From IMG/VR virus record IMGVR_UViG_3300011115_000879, positions 62,001 through 126,000 of that record: DNA of 64,000 bases; one strand, 5' to 3'. A model generated the notes under the pieces. That model was not told the DNA's origin. It was given only the letters and a program-made list of their open reading frames with translations, and ran no database searches. Source of the DNA: a virus. The translations under genes and the position numbers were made by a program. Of the stretch, positions 43,442 through 52,805 are shown piece after piece (positions within the stretch are counted from its first letter, which is position 1; each line of letters begins with the position of its first letter).

Positions 43442-43443
43442 CA

Positions 43444-44712
43444 ATGCCAAGACAAGATAAACCAATACCAAGAACCGCACTTGAAATAACGCAAGAGCAA
43501 ATCACACCATACCTAGCTAATCTAGGTACTCCGGTTAGTGAACAACATGCTTTTGCTCATAATCGCGGTACAGATTATTCTGCAAAGAATGAATTTGTAA
43601 AGGATATTAGTATTGGTTTAGAGGATATAGACAACGCAATGTTATACTATTTTGATAACTTTATTAAACCTACTGTAATTCAAGATGGTAATAGAATGGC
43701 AGTAAGAACAATATATGGTTCACCAGAACGTTGGAAATCAGTTCAGGCAGATGGCTTTCATAGAGATGGAAACGGACAAATTATAGTCCCTATTATAATG
43801 TTTAAACGCGATACAGTTGAAAAAACTAGAGGTTTAGGCAATAAAATAGATGGTAATACAGTAGCATTATATCAAACAGTAGGTACATCATATAATAGAA
43901 ATAATGTATATGATAAATTTGATATAATAAATAATAGAATACCATCAAAACGCTACTACCTAACTACAGTACCAGATTATGTTACATTAACGTATAGCTG
44001 TATTATATTTACCAACTTTGTAGAGCAAAACAATAAAATAGTAGAAGCAATTGAATTTGCTTCCGATTCATATTGGGGAGACCCAGCACGTTTTAAATTT
44101 AGAACAAGCATTGATACATTCAGTACAACAGTACTAATGGAATCAGGTACAGATAGAGTAGCAAAATCAACATTTACATTTAAAGTAAATGGCTATATAA
44201 TACCAAACACTATTAATAAAGACTTATCAACAATACGCAATAAATTCTATACTAAATCACAAGTAGTATTTGATTTAGAAGTAATAGACGCGGCCGGTGT
44301 AACAACTAATGTAGACGCATTAACATTTGCAAACAAACCAGCAGCACAAAATTCAGCTGGTTCTACGTCATTCGTTGGAGGCGGCATTAATGTAACTAAT
44401 AACATAGGAGCTAGTAATGCCGATTTATCATATATAAATGCAAATAAACAATTAACAGCTAATACTTTAACAACAAATACAGCCATATTTACAGGAGCAG
44501 TATTATTAAATCCACCAGATGGTTCCACACTTCCTGCAACATCAGCTGCTAATTTTGCAGTTTATATTAATAGTGTATATGTTTCACCATCATATATAAC
44601 TAATATTACATCAACAGCAGGTAATGTAATATTTACTTTTGACACAACAAGCTTAGGATACACATTAGATAACACAACAGATACAGTAGTAGCAATCGGT
44701 AAATTTCAATAA
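43444..44712 (+). CDS. gp15: Tail sheath stabiliser/tail completion protein (T4 gp15-like, 422 aa)
   Basis: Residues about 55-270 follow the gp15 pattern by eye: AVRTIYGSPERWKSV, then IPSKRYYLTTVPDYVTLTYSCIIFTNFVEQNNKIVEAIEFASDSYW in pieces, and STFTFKVNGYIIP (T4: LTFEVNGWMYPP). T4 gp15 has 272 residues. The C-terminal 150 here are extra, Thr/Asn/Ala-rich and fibre-like. The protein caps the sheath and joins the tail to the neck. It overlaps the next fibre gene by one base. Confidence 0.65.
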   Translation: MPRQDKPIPRTALEITQEQITPYLANLGTPVSEQHAFAHNRGTDYSAKNEFVKDISIGLEDIDNAMLYYFDNFIKPTVIQDGNRMAVRTIYGSPERWKSVQADGFHRDGNGQIIVPIIMFKRDTVEKTRGLGNKIDGNTVALYQTVGTSYNRNNVYDKFDIINNRIPSKRYYLTTVPDYVTLTYSCIIFTNFVEQNNKIVEAIEFASDSYWGDPARFKFRTSIDTFSTTVLMESGTDRVAKSTFTFKVNGYIIPNTINKDLSTIRNKFYTKSQVVFDLEVIDAAGVTTNVDALTFANKPAAQNSAGSTSFVGGGINVTNNIGASNADLSYINANKQLTANTLTTNTAIFTGAVLLNPPDGSTLPATSAANFAVYINSVYVSPSYITNITSTAGNVIFTFDTTSLGYTLDNTTDTVVAIGKFQ

Positions 44713-46574
44713 TGAGCAACAAAATACTTAATAAACAAATACAATTTCCATTATCAGGATCATTTACTGGATCTTTATTTGGTACTGCATCTTATGCCAC
44801 AACAGCCTCTTATGTAATAGGAGGTGGTGGAAGTGGAACAGGATTTCCATTTAGTGGCAGTGCTGTTATTACAGGAAGTTTACTTGTAAGCGGTAGCGGA
44901 TTAACTATAACAGGATCTTTAAATGTAACTAACGGAATAACAGGATCATTATTAGGTACTGCATCATTTGCAACAACAGCATCCAACATAACACCAGCCT
45001 TTACAGGCATTATCGCCAATACAAATAACAACGTACTAACATCAAACGGTGATGGTACAGTAACGGGTGAATCCAATTTGTATTTTGATGGAACTAATTT
45101 AGGTATTGGTAAAACAAATCCATCAGTTCCGTTAGATGTATTAGGTAATACTAACTTATCAGGTTCATTAAATATATCAGGATCCACAACAACAAATGGA
45201 AATTTTACATTTACAGCTGTAAATAGGAGTATTGTCGGTAGTAATTCAACTACTACTGTCGCATTTGGAGGTTCTCTTGAATTAGGTGGATTTAGCAATA
45301 TACTATTAAAAGTTAACGGTGCCATAAGAGGAACTATTTACGATAAAGGAAATTTCACCATTGCTAACAATGCTAACGATGTAACTGATAGAGGATATAG
45401 AATAGCAGCAATATCGTCAGGATCTGCTACTGCTCAAGTATCAGGATCACTATACACAGAGGGATTTGTGTATCATTCAGGTATAATATCTGGGTCAGCT
45501 GTAGCAAATAATCCATCATCATCTATAATGCAAATAGGTGGCACAATTACGCCTACAGGTTCATTAACAGGAGCAAGTGCAATATTCATCAACCCAATAA
45601 TGTCAGCAAGTGCTAATAATCAGACATTAAACGGGTTAGATATTGCTCTTACAGTTAATACGGGAAGTTCTACTGGAACTATTTCAAATGCAATTAGGGT
45701 CGGAGGTAACATTACACCATCCAGTAATAATATCTACAGTATAGGAGCAACAAATTTTAGATTTTCAAATATCTTTACCGGAGGTTCAATATATACACCA
45801 GCAATTAGGGCAACCACATTAGTATTTGGTAATGAGGGTGGAACTGAGTATGGAAGATTTACATCGAATGGTAACTTCCTAGTAGGTACAACAGCAGACA
45901 CGGGCTACAAAGTGAATATAGGAGCGACAGGTACATCAGGCTCACTATTCGTATCAGGCTCATCTACATTTGCTGGTAATATTATAGTAACAGGATCATT
46001 AACAGTCAGTGCCTCAACAGCACAATTCCTAGCACAAAATGGAACAGTTACTAATCCGGCATATTCATTTAGTAATGATACTAATACTGGGTTTAGGGGT
46101 GTAGGTAGTGGAGGCACTCAATATGTAGCAAGTGGATTAGGTTATATTAATTTTTATGGTGATAGTATTAGAGTAAACACAACAAATATCACAATTCGTG
46201 ATACTGCAGCAAACCACTTATTAGGATTTAGAAGTGTTAACCTAAATTCAAATGGAAAAAACAACTATATTAGATTAGCAAATGCTGATACAGGTAGTGC
46301 TACTAATCCAAGAATAGAAGTAACTACTAGTGGTACTGATACGAATATATCATTAGATATAGTTCCATTAGGTACGGGAAGCATTAACTTAATAGGAATA
46401 ACTAGAATAACAGGATCAGCTATAGTAACAGGATCACTTATAATGGATCCATCTGGTTCATTTACATTACCACTTACATCATCAACGTTACCATCCACAG
46501 GTAGTATGTATTGGAGTGGATCATTATTGTTTGTATATAATGGTACTAGATATATGAGTGCTAGCTTTGTATAA
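44712..46574 (+). CDS. Tail-fibre/structural protein with GTASxATTAS repeats (620 aa)
   Basis: The first 100 residues carry GTASYATTASY and GTASFATTAS units plus an FPFSGSAVITGSLLVSGSG module also found in the two later fibre genes. A NLGIGKTNPSVPLDVLGN segment, common in tail fibres, appears near 125. The body is Gly/Ser/Thr/Asn-rich without an enzyme motif. It directly follows the gp15-like gene. Host-recognition or fibre stalk function is likely. Confidence 0.7.
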   Translation: MSNKILNKQIQFPLSGSFTGSLFGTASYATTASYVIGGGGSGTGFPFSGSAVITGSLLVSGSGLTITGSLNVTNGITGSLLGTASFATTASNITPAFTGIIANTNNNVLTSNGDGTVTGESNLYFDGTNLGIGKTNPSVPLDVLGNTNLSGSLNISGSTTTNGNFTFTAVNRSIVGSNSTTTVAFGGSLELGGFSNILLKVNGAIRGTIYDKGNFTIANNANDVTDRGYRIAAISSGSATAQVSGSLYTEGFVYHSGIISGSAVANNPSSSIMQIGGTITPTGSLTGASAIFINPIMSASANNQTLNGLDIALTVNTGSSTGTISNAIRVGGNITPSSNNIYSIGATNFRFSNIFTGGSIYTPAIRATTLVFGNEGGTEYGRFTSNGNFLVGTTADTGYKVNIGATGTSGSLFVSGSSTFAGNIIVTGSLTVSASTAQFLAQNGTVTNPAYSFSNDTNTGFRGVGSGGTQYVASGLGYINFYGDSIRVNTTNITIRDTAANHLLGFRSVNLNSNGKNNYIRLANADTGSATNPRIEVTTSGTDTNISLDIVPLGTGSINLIGITRITGSAIVTGSLIMDPSGSFTLPLTSSTLPSTGSMYWSGSLLFVYNGTRYMSASFV

Positions 46575-46582
46575 TATTTATA
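46573..46582 (+). promoter_or_regulatory. Putative late promoter motif AATATTTATA
   Basis: It lies 58 bases before the ATG at 46641, following the stop of the upstream fibre gene. Confidence 0.45.
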
Positions 46583-46640
46583 GACAGCTTACATAAGCCG
46601 TAATATCAAGATATATATCTAACAAACTGATTCCATACAT

Positions 46641-49600
46641 ATGGCTAGCAATATAGAAATAAAACGGAGTGCCGTCCCTGGCAAAGTCCCAACAACATCA
46701 TCCCTACAACTAGGACAGATAGCCCTTAACACATACGAAGGTAAAGCATATCTTAAAAAAGATAACGGTGTTCAATCTATTATAGAAATAGGTAGCGCAA
46801 CATTCCCGTATATAGGAAATGCCGTTATTACAGGCAGTTTAACTGTAAGTGGTAGTGGAATAACTGTAATAGGCAATCAAACAATAACTGGATCACTCAA
46901 AGTAACTGGTTCTTATACACTAACCGGAACTACATCATTAACAGGTAGTGTTAGTATTAGTGGATCTACGACTATAATAGGTACAACTAATTTTAGTAAT
47001 TCATCAACTACGATAACAGGTTCATTATTAGTAAGTGGCTCTACAACTCAAATAGGCAACAACACTCTAACAGGTAATACTAGTTTAAGTGGTAGTATTA
47101 ATATTAGTGGTTCAAGTACAATACGAGGAACCACTTCAATGACTGGTTCATTATTAGTAAGTGGTTCTACAACACAAATTGGTAATAATACTCTAACAGG
47201 AAATACCCTATTAAGTGGTAGTATTACAATATCAGGATCGTTTCCTATAGGTAGTTATTCATCATCTGTAAACATATACGGAGATACATCAATGACGGGT
47301 TACTTAAAATTTAACCCTCAATCTACAAATATAAACACATCCATATCATCATCGTATATCTATGTATCAGGTTCAACAAATGATTTATATTTTAGCCAAA
47401 ACAGTAATGGATTTAGTAATATAACTCGTTTACGTTGGTTAGAAGGTAATCTATACACAGGTTTATTAAATGGGGGAATAATCACAACACAATCATCCAC
47501 AGTATATCAAGTACAAAGCGGTAGTGGTATTATTGTTACAATGAATGCTTCACTAGGCAGTGACCCATACCCTACAGTACAATACATTAACTGGCCAACT
47601 TTATCATCCAGTATAGCATCATTAAGTGCATCATATGACCAGCAATTTGTTGCTATAAATACATCAGCACAAATATTTGCTCAAGGAATACCATATTATG
47701 ACGGTGATTATAATACTAAAATACCACTTGGTATTGTAATACATCAAAATCACTCAACAATAAATGCCGTACAAACATTTCCAAGTGTAGGATATGGCTG
47801 GAAACAAAGATCATATGATTTTATTAAAGCATTTGGCCCATTAAAAACATCAGGTTATACTTTACAAGCAAGTAGCTCACTTGGATTATTATTAGGAGGA
47901 GGTACTGCATGGGTTGATGGTAGAAATTATACAGTAGACCCAAATAATCCAAGTTACATTACAGAAGCAACAGGTATAACAACATCAAAGATATACTACT
48001 ACTATCAAACAGGATCCGATTTTAAATATGATACAAATGGTGGAAACGGATATACAAACGTAACAGCATCGTTGTATTCAAATAATGGTGTATTAACTGC
48101 CTTATCAACCAATAATAAGTGGTCAATACAAAGAGTATATTATTTCCCTAATAGTGCTACAAAAGCATTTTACATTTATTATGGTAATGTTCAATATGAT
48201 ACCTATGCAGAGGCTTTAGCAGGTATATCTACAGAAGCATTTACCGAAGCACCAAACACAGCAGCAAACGCCATCTTTGTGGGATATATGCTGTTACAAA
48301 AAACAGCAAATTTTACTACAACTCCTGGACCAACAGGAACATGGGAATTTAGAGCAGGTAGCTTATTCAGAGCAGGAGGTAGTGGAGGAGCTAGTGGTGG
48401 TGGCGGCGGTGGTGCAACATCATTAACTGGTTTAACTGATGTATCTATAACTTCACCAACTAATGGACAACCATTAACATATAATGCTACTACAACAAAA
48501 TGGAGTAATAGCAGCGCTATAACAGCTAGTGTATTAGGTAATTTAACTGGTACAGCAGCAACAGCATCCTATGTAACAGCATCTGCTGTAGTAGGAACTG
48601 TAGCAAGTAGTTCATATGCTTTAACAGCATCATATGCAATGAATGGTGGTGGCGTTACATCGATAATAGCAGGTAGTGGTATAAGTGTAAATCAATCAAC
48701 AGGAAATGTAACTATTACAAACACAGGTGGTGGTGGTTCAACATTTCCCTATATAGGAAATGCTGTCATTACAGGTAGTTTGACTGTAAGTGGTAGTGGA
48801 ATAACAGGATCATTATACGGTGTAGCAGAATCTGCTTTAGTTAAATATGAATTAGCAACATATAACTTTGGAGGTAGTAACTATAAAATTAGTGATTTTC
48901 AAAATTCTATTATGGGTGTTTATTCAAATTTTAATCCCAATATATCAAATGCTGGTGATAGTATACCTACTTTATTACCATATCTATATGTAGATATATT
49001 AGACTATACTAATCAAACAGCATATTATAAACAAACATTCAGTACTTTATCTAGTTTAAGTAGTTCATTATCTTCAAGAGGAGTCGTTACAGGTAAATTA
49101 ATCTTCTATTCATATCAAAATGATACTAAAAATATGAAAGTAGGAGGTATTAATATATTATATTCATCAATAGGCAATAATAAAATCCAATCAAGAAAAT
49201 CAATTAACCCTGATACAGGATCAGCAGCATATACTGCACTTAATAATTTCATATCAAGTTCATTAGTTACATATGGTTCATCTAATATACCTAATTTTAC
49301 TACTAATTATATTAATCAAAATCAAGTTAATACAATACATACAGGTAAAGTTATAGGAATGGTACCTATTAACAAATATGAAAAAAGACATATAAAAAAT
49401 TTCTATTATTACAATCCTAAACCTAATAGCTCAGTTAATTCAAGTAATAGCTTAGTAACACCTGCAACAACACGTAGTAAATTATTAGCCCATATACTCT
49501 GTTCAGTCGTTATAACTAAAACAACAGTACCCGTTTTTAATTTTAGTTTTGTAGCACTTAATACAACATATAGATATTCTTGGGATAATAGTGGAGTATT

Positions 49601-50030
49601 TAAAGCTAATGGCAACCAAGGATATTTCCATATTTATATATTCGAAACAGATCCAGGACTGCGAAGCATAGCAGTTGAAGCCTTAACAATAGATCAATTA
49701 AACTTACCCTTTTCATCGCGGTCAGGAGATGCTACTGGTGCTCATTCTAGCTATATGTATTTACTCAAGAAAAATAATACTATAGCTGTAAGTACATCTC
49801 ATACAAGAACCGATACTCAATTAGACATAGACGGAGTAAGTTTAATAGATAATACATTTAATATAAATGGTAATTTTTTCTATAATGATAAAAATAATAA
49901 CGATATAACAGCTATTAGATTTTATTCAAATAAAACATGTGATGTATTTAATAGATGTTGTAGATTAGAATATAATAAGTATAATGGAACTAAACTAAAT
50001 TATTTTAAATTAAATTATAATAGTCCTTAA
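46641..50030 (+). CDS. Large tail-fibre protein (1129 aa)
   Basis: The N-terminus IEIKRSAVPGKVPTTSSLQLGQIALNTYEGKAYL is the start seen in many phage fibre and hyaluronidase-like proteins. Next come the YIGNAVITGSLTVSGSG module, a long GSLLVSGSTTQIGNN-type repeat array (a 42-residue unit in two tandem copies), a globular mid part (about 300-580), a Gly-rich joint, a second copy of YIGNAVITGSLTVSGSG and a C-terminal globular domain (about 735-1129). It likely makes a long host-binding fibre. The duplicated modules within one gene and in neighbouring genes could promote recombination and host-range change. Confidence 0.75.
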   Translation: MASNIEIKRSAVPGKVPTTSSLQLGQIALNTYEGKAYLKKDNGVQSIIEIGSATFPYIGNAVITGSLTVSGSGITVIGNQTITGSLKVTGSYTLTGTTSLTGSVSISGSTTIIGTTNFSNSSTTITGSLLVSGSTTQIGNNTLTGNTSLSGSINISGSSTIRGTTSMTGSLLVSGSTTQIGNNTLTGNTLLSGSITISGSFPIGSYSSSVNIYGDTSMTGYLKFNPQSTNINTSISSSYIYVSGSTNDLYFSQNSNGFSNITRLRWLEGNLYTGLLNGGIITTQSSTVYQVQSGSGIIVTMNASLGSDPYPTVQYINWPTLSSSIASLSASYDQQFVAINTSAQIFAQGIPYYDGDYNTKIPLGIVIHQNHSTINAVQTFPSVGYGWKQRSYDFIKAFGPLKTSGYTLQASSSLGLLLGGGTAWVDGRNYTVDPNNPSYITEATGITTSKIYYYYQTGSDFKYDTNGGNGYTNVTASLYSNNGVLTALSTNNKWSIQRVYYFPNSATKAFYIYYGNVQYDTYAEALAGISTEAFTEAPNTAANAIFVGYMLLQKTANFTTTPGPTGTWEFRAGSLFRAGGSGGASGGGGGGATSLTGLTDVSITSPTNGQPLTYNATTTKWSNSSAITASVLGNLTGTAATASYVTASAVVGTVASSSYALTASYAMNGGGVTSIIAGSGISVNQSTGNVTITNTGGGGSTFPYIGNAVITGSLTVSGSGITGSLYGVAESALVKYELATYNFGGSNYKISDFQNSIMGVYSNFNPNISNAGDSIPTLLPYLYVDILDYTNQTAYYKQTFSTLSSLSSSLSSRGVVTGKLIFYSYQNDTKNMKVGGINILYSSIGNNKIQSRKSINPDTGSAAYTALNNFISSSLVTYGSSNIPNFTTNYINQNQVNTIHTGKVIGMVPINKYEKRHIKNFYYYNPKPNSSVNSSNSLVTPATTRSKLLAHILCSVVITKTTVPVFNFSFVALNTTYRYSWDNSGVFKANGNQGYFHIYIFETDPGLRSIAVEALTIDQLNLPFSSRSGDATGAHSSYMYLLKKNNTIAVSTSHTRTDTQLDIDGVSLIDNTFNINGNFFYNDKNNNDITAIRFYSNKTCDVFNRCCRLEYNKYNGTKLNYFKLNYNSP
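47016..47240 (+). repeat. Tandem 126-base repeat in the fibre gene
   Basis: The block at 47016-47141 is repeated from 47142 with a few base changes; both encode GSLLVSGSTTQIGNN-type units of 42 residues. The copies could recombine and shorten or lengthen the fibre stalk. Confidence 0.7.
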
Positions 50031-50036
50031 TATTAT

Positions 50037-50046
50037 AATATTTATA
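50037..50046 (+). promoter_or_regulatory. AATATTTATA motif after the fibre gene
   Basis: It lies seven bases after the stop and before two hairpins, 122 bases ahead of the next ATG. It resembles the copy at 8095 in standing upstream of a terminator. Confidence 0.3.
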
Positions 50047-50048
50047 AA

Positions 50049-50084
50049 TAGAAGCTACTGACTAAAATGTGAGTTTCTATTTTG
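50049..50084 (+). terminator. Possible weak terminator hairpin
   Basis: TAGAAGC (50049-50055) pairs with GTTTCTA (50073-50079, with one G-U pair), followed by TTTTGG. It is the first of two hairpins after the large fibre gene. Confidence 0.45.
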
Positions 50085-50114
50085 GATACGCTGTTTAAAA
50101 TACAATATCCTATT

Positions 50115-50150
50115 AAGTCCCTGCTGTCCAAAATGCAAGGGACTTTTTCT
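50115..50150 (+). terminator. Rho-independent terminator after the fibre gene
   Basis: AAGTCCCT (50115-50122) pairs with AGGGACTT (50138-50145), followed by TTTCT. It is a good terminator within the 138-base gap. Confidence 0.8.
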
Positions 50151-50168
50151 ATCTAATTAATATCGAAT

Positions 50169-51236
50169 ATGCAAAATAGTATTTCATTTAAAAAACCAAA
50201 CGACCTAAATGCTTACCAACTCATCAAAAGTGGTAGCACACTACAACTAAACTACTACTCAGCTAGTATTGTACCGGTATCTGGAGGAATTTTAAATATA
50301 AGCTCAAGTATAAATGTGACCGGAGGTATAACAGGATCATTATTTGGAACTGCAACTACAGCATCATATATTTTAAATGCAGTAAATGCTGGTAATGGAT
50401 TTCCATTTAGTGGAAGTGCCATTATTACAGGTAGTTTAGTTGTAAGTGGTAGTAGTGGTTTAACAGTATTAGGACCATCAGTTTTTAAAGCAACTGGATC
50501 AGGTGTAAAAGTATTTTCCCTACAATCATCTGATTATATTGCTGGTTCAGCAGGAACTTCTCTAGAAATAGATGCACCTTCTGGGAGTCCTTCTACTTCT
50601 ACTATAACAGTTAAACAAGCAGGTGGGAATGTTGCTGCAAACTTAACTTTATCAACAAGTACTAATTTAATATTACCAAATAGTTCATTAGCTATAGGTA
50701 AAACATCACCATCTACTACATTAGATGTATTAGGTACTACCAACCTTTCAGGTTCATTATCTGTAAAAGGAACCGCAGCTATAACAGGCTCATTATCAGT
50801 AAGCGGCTCAACAACTATTAGAGGGTTAGGTAGTAATGATTTTACAATATTAGCACCTGACTTTGTTGGAAGTTCTACCGGAACAGAAATATTAATTACT
50901 GCCCCTGCCTCAAACGCCTCTGCTACATTAAGTGTTAGAACCGGTGGAGGGCCAGGCGGTGGAAATTTAACAATATCATCAGGAACTACTATAATAGGAT
51001 CATTTAGCGGATCTTTAGTAGGTACTGCATCAACAGCGTCATTTGTAACAGGATCTGTATTTAACAGTGCTAATCTAGCATTAAGTGCATCGTATGCTTT
51101 AACAGCATCCTACATACTACAGGCAGTAAGTGCTTCATTCGCAACAACAGCTTCATTCGCTTTAAATGCAGGAACAGCAGGTATTTCACAAGGTAAAGTA
51201 GTAGCAATAGCAACAGGATATTCAAATTTATTTTAA
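50169..51236 (+). CDS. Tail-fibre/structural protein with shared modules (355 aa)
   Basis: It shares blocks with the two upstream fibre genes: GTATTASYILNAVNAGNGFPFSGSAIITGSLVVSGS near 55-90, SLAIGKTSPSTTLDVLGTTNLSGS near 175-200, and a final ASYALTASYILQAVSASFATTASF run. The N-terminal 40 residues are unique. This looks like a recombinant fibre or fibre-accessory gene built from the same modules. No signal peptide or catalytic motif is seen. Confidence 0.65.
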   Translation: MQNSISFKKPNDLNAYQLIKSGSTLQLNYYSASIVPVSGGILNISSSINVTGGITGSLFGTATTASYILNAVNAGNGFPFSGSAIITGSLVVSGSSGLTVLGPSVFKATGSGVKVFSLQSSDYIAGSAGTSLEIDAPSGSPSTSTITVKQAGGNVAANLTLSTSTNLILPNSSLAIGKTSPSTTLDVLGTTNLSGSLSVKGTAAITGSLSVSGSTTIRGLGSNDFTILAPDFVGSSTGTEILITAPASNASATLSVRTGGGPGGGNLTISSGTTIIGSFSGSLVGTASTASFVTGSVFNSANLALSASYALTASYILQAVSASFATTASFALNAGTAGISQGKVVAIATGYSNLF

Positions 51237-51248
51237 AATATATAAACA

Positions 51249-51680
51249 ATGGCCGTAAACACAAACCCAATTTATTCCGGTACTGGACAAATAGGATTTA
51301 CCACAGTTTTAACAGCAGCAAACGCATCTTATGATGCAACTGCAGCAAATGCAGTAACATTAATTAATGCTAGTGTATCAGGTAGTTTCATACAAAGAAT
51401 CAGATTTAAAGCATCAGGCTCAGCAACAGCAACAGTAGCACGTGTATTTCTTAATAATGCTGGTGGTGTAACAAGTAGCGCAGCAAGTAGTGTATTATTT
51501 GATGAAATTACATTAGCAGCAACTACAGCAACACAAACAGCAGCAACCGCAGTATATGAACTACCAATGAATATAGCTTTACCATCAGGAAGTGCTATTG
51601 TAGTAGCAATTGCTACTGCCCAAGCTGGAGGTGGTGGATGGTATGCATCTGCTATAGGTGGTTCTTATGTTCCTCAATAA
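51249..51680 (+). CDS. Small beta-rich structural protein (143 aa)
   Basis: Low charge, with many Ala/Thr/Ser/Gly residues and regular beta pattern (QIGFTTVLTAANASYDATAANAVTLINASVSGSFIQRIRFKASG in pieces), ending in a Gly-rich GWYASAIGGSYVPQ. It is in the fibre locus with short gaps on both sides. A fibre-tip, whisker or decoration protein is plausible from composition only. Confidence 0.45.
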   Translation: MAVNTNPIYSGTGQIGFTTVLTAANASYDATAANAVTLINASVSGSFIQRIRFKASGSATATVARVFLNNAGGVTSSAASSVLFDEITLAATTATQTAATAVYELPMNIALPSGSAIVVAIATAQAGGGGWYASAIGGSYVPQ

Positions 51681-51695
51681 TAAAATTATAATAAT

Positions 51696-51872
51696 ATGAG
51701 ATATATGCTAATACAGGATGATGCAAATCCTGAAGTACAAATGTATTACGTAATGGAAGATGGTATAAATCAACTAATAAAAGTAGTTGATATGAATTGC
51801 AATGAATGCGGAGCCCCCGCAGCGCATTCTGTTATAGATAATAATCCACCATTACCCCCTTGCGCTGAATAA
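51696..51872 (+). CDS. Small Cys-containing protein (58 aa)
   Basis: An ATG at 51696 and a TAA at 51870-51872 give 58 residues. It has a strand-rich start (MRYMLIQDDANPEVQMYYVMEDG in pieces), a CNEC pair near residue 35 and a C-terminal Cys, which could bind a metal. It is in frame and spaced like its neighbours (12-15 bases), and the ending NNPPLPPCAE is unusual. It may be a chaperone or accessory to the adjacent Gly-rich adhesin-like proteins, though this is a guess. Confidence 0.4.
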   Translation: MRYMLIQDDANPEVQMYYVMEDGINQLIKVVDMNCNECGAPAAHSVIDNNPPLPPCAE

Positions 51873-51884
51873 TAATTCTAAGTT

Positions 51885-52805
51885 ATGTTAGATCTCTTTA
51901 ATATACCGTCTAATACAGATAGTACTAAAATATTTTATGTTCAAGGAGCAACAACTTGGCAAACATGGGTAAAACCACGTAATGCCAAGTTTATACAAAT
52001 TGTTTGTATAGGTGGTGGTGGTGGAGGAGGCGGTGGAAGAGGAGCAAATGGAACCGCTACAGTTAGAGGTGGTGGTGGTGGGGGTGCTAGTGGTGGTATT
52101 ACACAAGGTCTATACCCAGCATTCCTACTACCAGACACTTTATATGTACAACCAGGAATAGGAGGAGCAGGTGGACCCGGAGGTAATCTAGTAGGAGGAA
52201 CAGCGGGTACAGCAGGAAGTACTAGTATAGTAACCTTACTTCCAACATCATCTGCTATAAGTAACATATGCATTGCTGCTGGAGGTAATGGAGGTGGTGC
52301 TGGTGCTACAGGAAATGCTGCAGGGGGAACTTCAACAGCCGCACAAACAGTAACAAATGCTCTTTTTTTAACACATGCTATCTTTACATCTTATGCTACA
52401 GTAGCAGGTAGTCAAGGAGCAGGTGTAGCCGGCGGCGCACCAGGAGCAGGCCAAACAGCATTAAATACAGCAATAATAACTGGAGGAGGAGGAGGAGGAA
52501 CAGCAACCGCTGGACCTGGAGGATCAATACTACCAGCTTCGGTAATACTATTATCTGTTGTTAGTGGCTCACCAGCACAAACTTCACCTAGTGTTAGTAT
52601 ACCTGCAGATAGTGGATACGGCTCTTTAACACCATTCTGCGGAACTGGAGGAGGTGGAGGTGGAGGAAACAATGCATTTACCGGAAGTGCAGGTGGAAGT
52701 GGATATTACGGGTGTGGTGGAGGTGGAGCCGGAGGAGGACAAAACGTTGGTGGAAGAGGCGGAAAAGGCGGAGACGGTTTAGTAATAATAACAACAATAA
52801 CATAA
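51885..52805 (+). CDS. Gly-rich adhesin-like protein 1 (306 aa)
   Basis: A short N-terminal beta part (MLDLFNIPSN...IFYVQGATTWQTWVKPRNAKFIQIVCIG) leads into poly-Gly runs. Two further Gly-rich bands occur near 195-215 and 245-285, and the C-terminus ends in GGDGLVIITTIT. The two next genes share this architecture. Gly-rich sandwich folds of this kind are known from phage fibre-tip adhesins such as T-even gp38, so receptor binding is likely; that comparison is by pattern only. Confidence 0.6.
   Translation: MLDLFNIPSNTDSTKIFYVQGATTWQTWVKPRNAKFIQIVCIGGGGGGGGGRGANGTATVRGGGGGGASGGITQGLYPAFLLPDTLYVQPGIGGAGGPGGNLVGGTAGTAGSTSIVTLLPTSSAISNICIAAGGNGGGAGATGNAAGGTSTAAQTVTNALFLTHAIFTSYATVAGSQGAGVAGGAPGAGQTALNTAIITGGGGGGTATAGPGGSILPASVILLSVVSGSPAQTSPSVSIPADSGYGSLTPFCGTGGGGGGGNNAFTGSAGGSGYYGCGGGGAGGGQNVGGRGGKGGDGLVIITTIT

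Noticed and set aside
44810-46498. Long minus-strand frames opposite the fibre genes
   Set aside because: They are antisense shadows of Ser/Thr/Gly/Ala-rich coding sequence (Pro/Val/Asn-rich translations) with no start signals; all other genes are on the + strand.
47016-47240. CRISPR-like tandem repeats
   Set aside because: The repeats are in frame within a fibre gene, code for a regular beta unit and have no spacers.
52712-52804. Upstream extension of the second Gly-rich gene with an Arg/Trp-rich start
   Set aside because: It is the frame-shifted reading of the Gly-rich end of the preceding gene. The ATG at 52805 matches its paralogues MLDLFNIP and MLDVFNIP.
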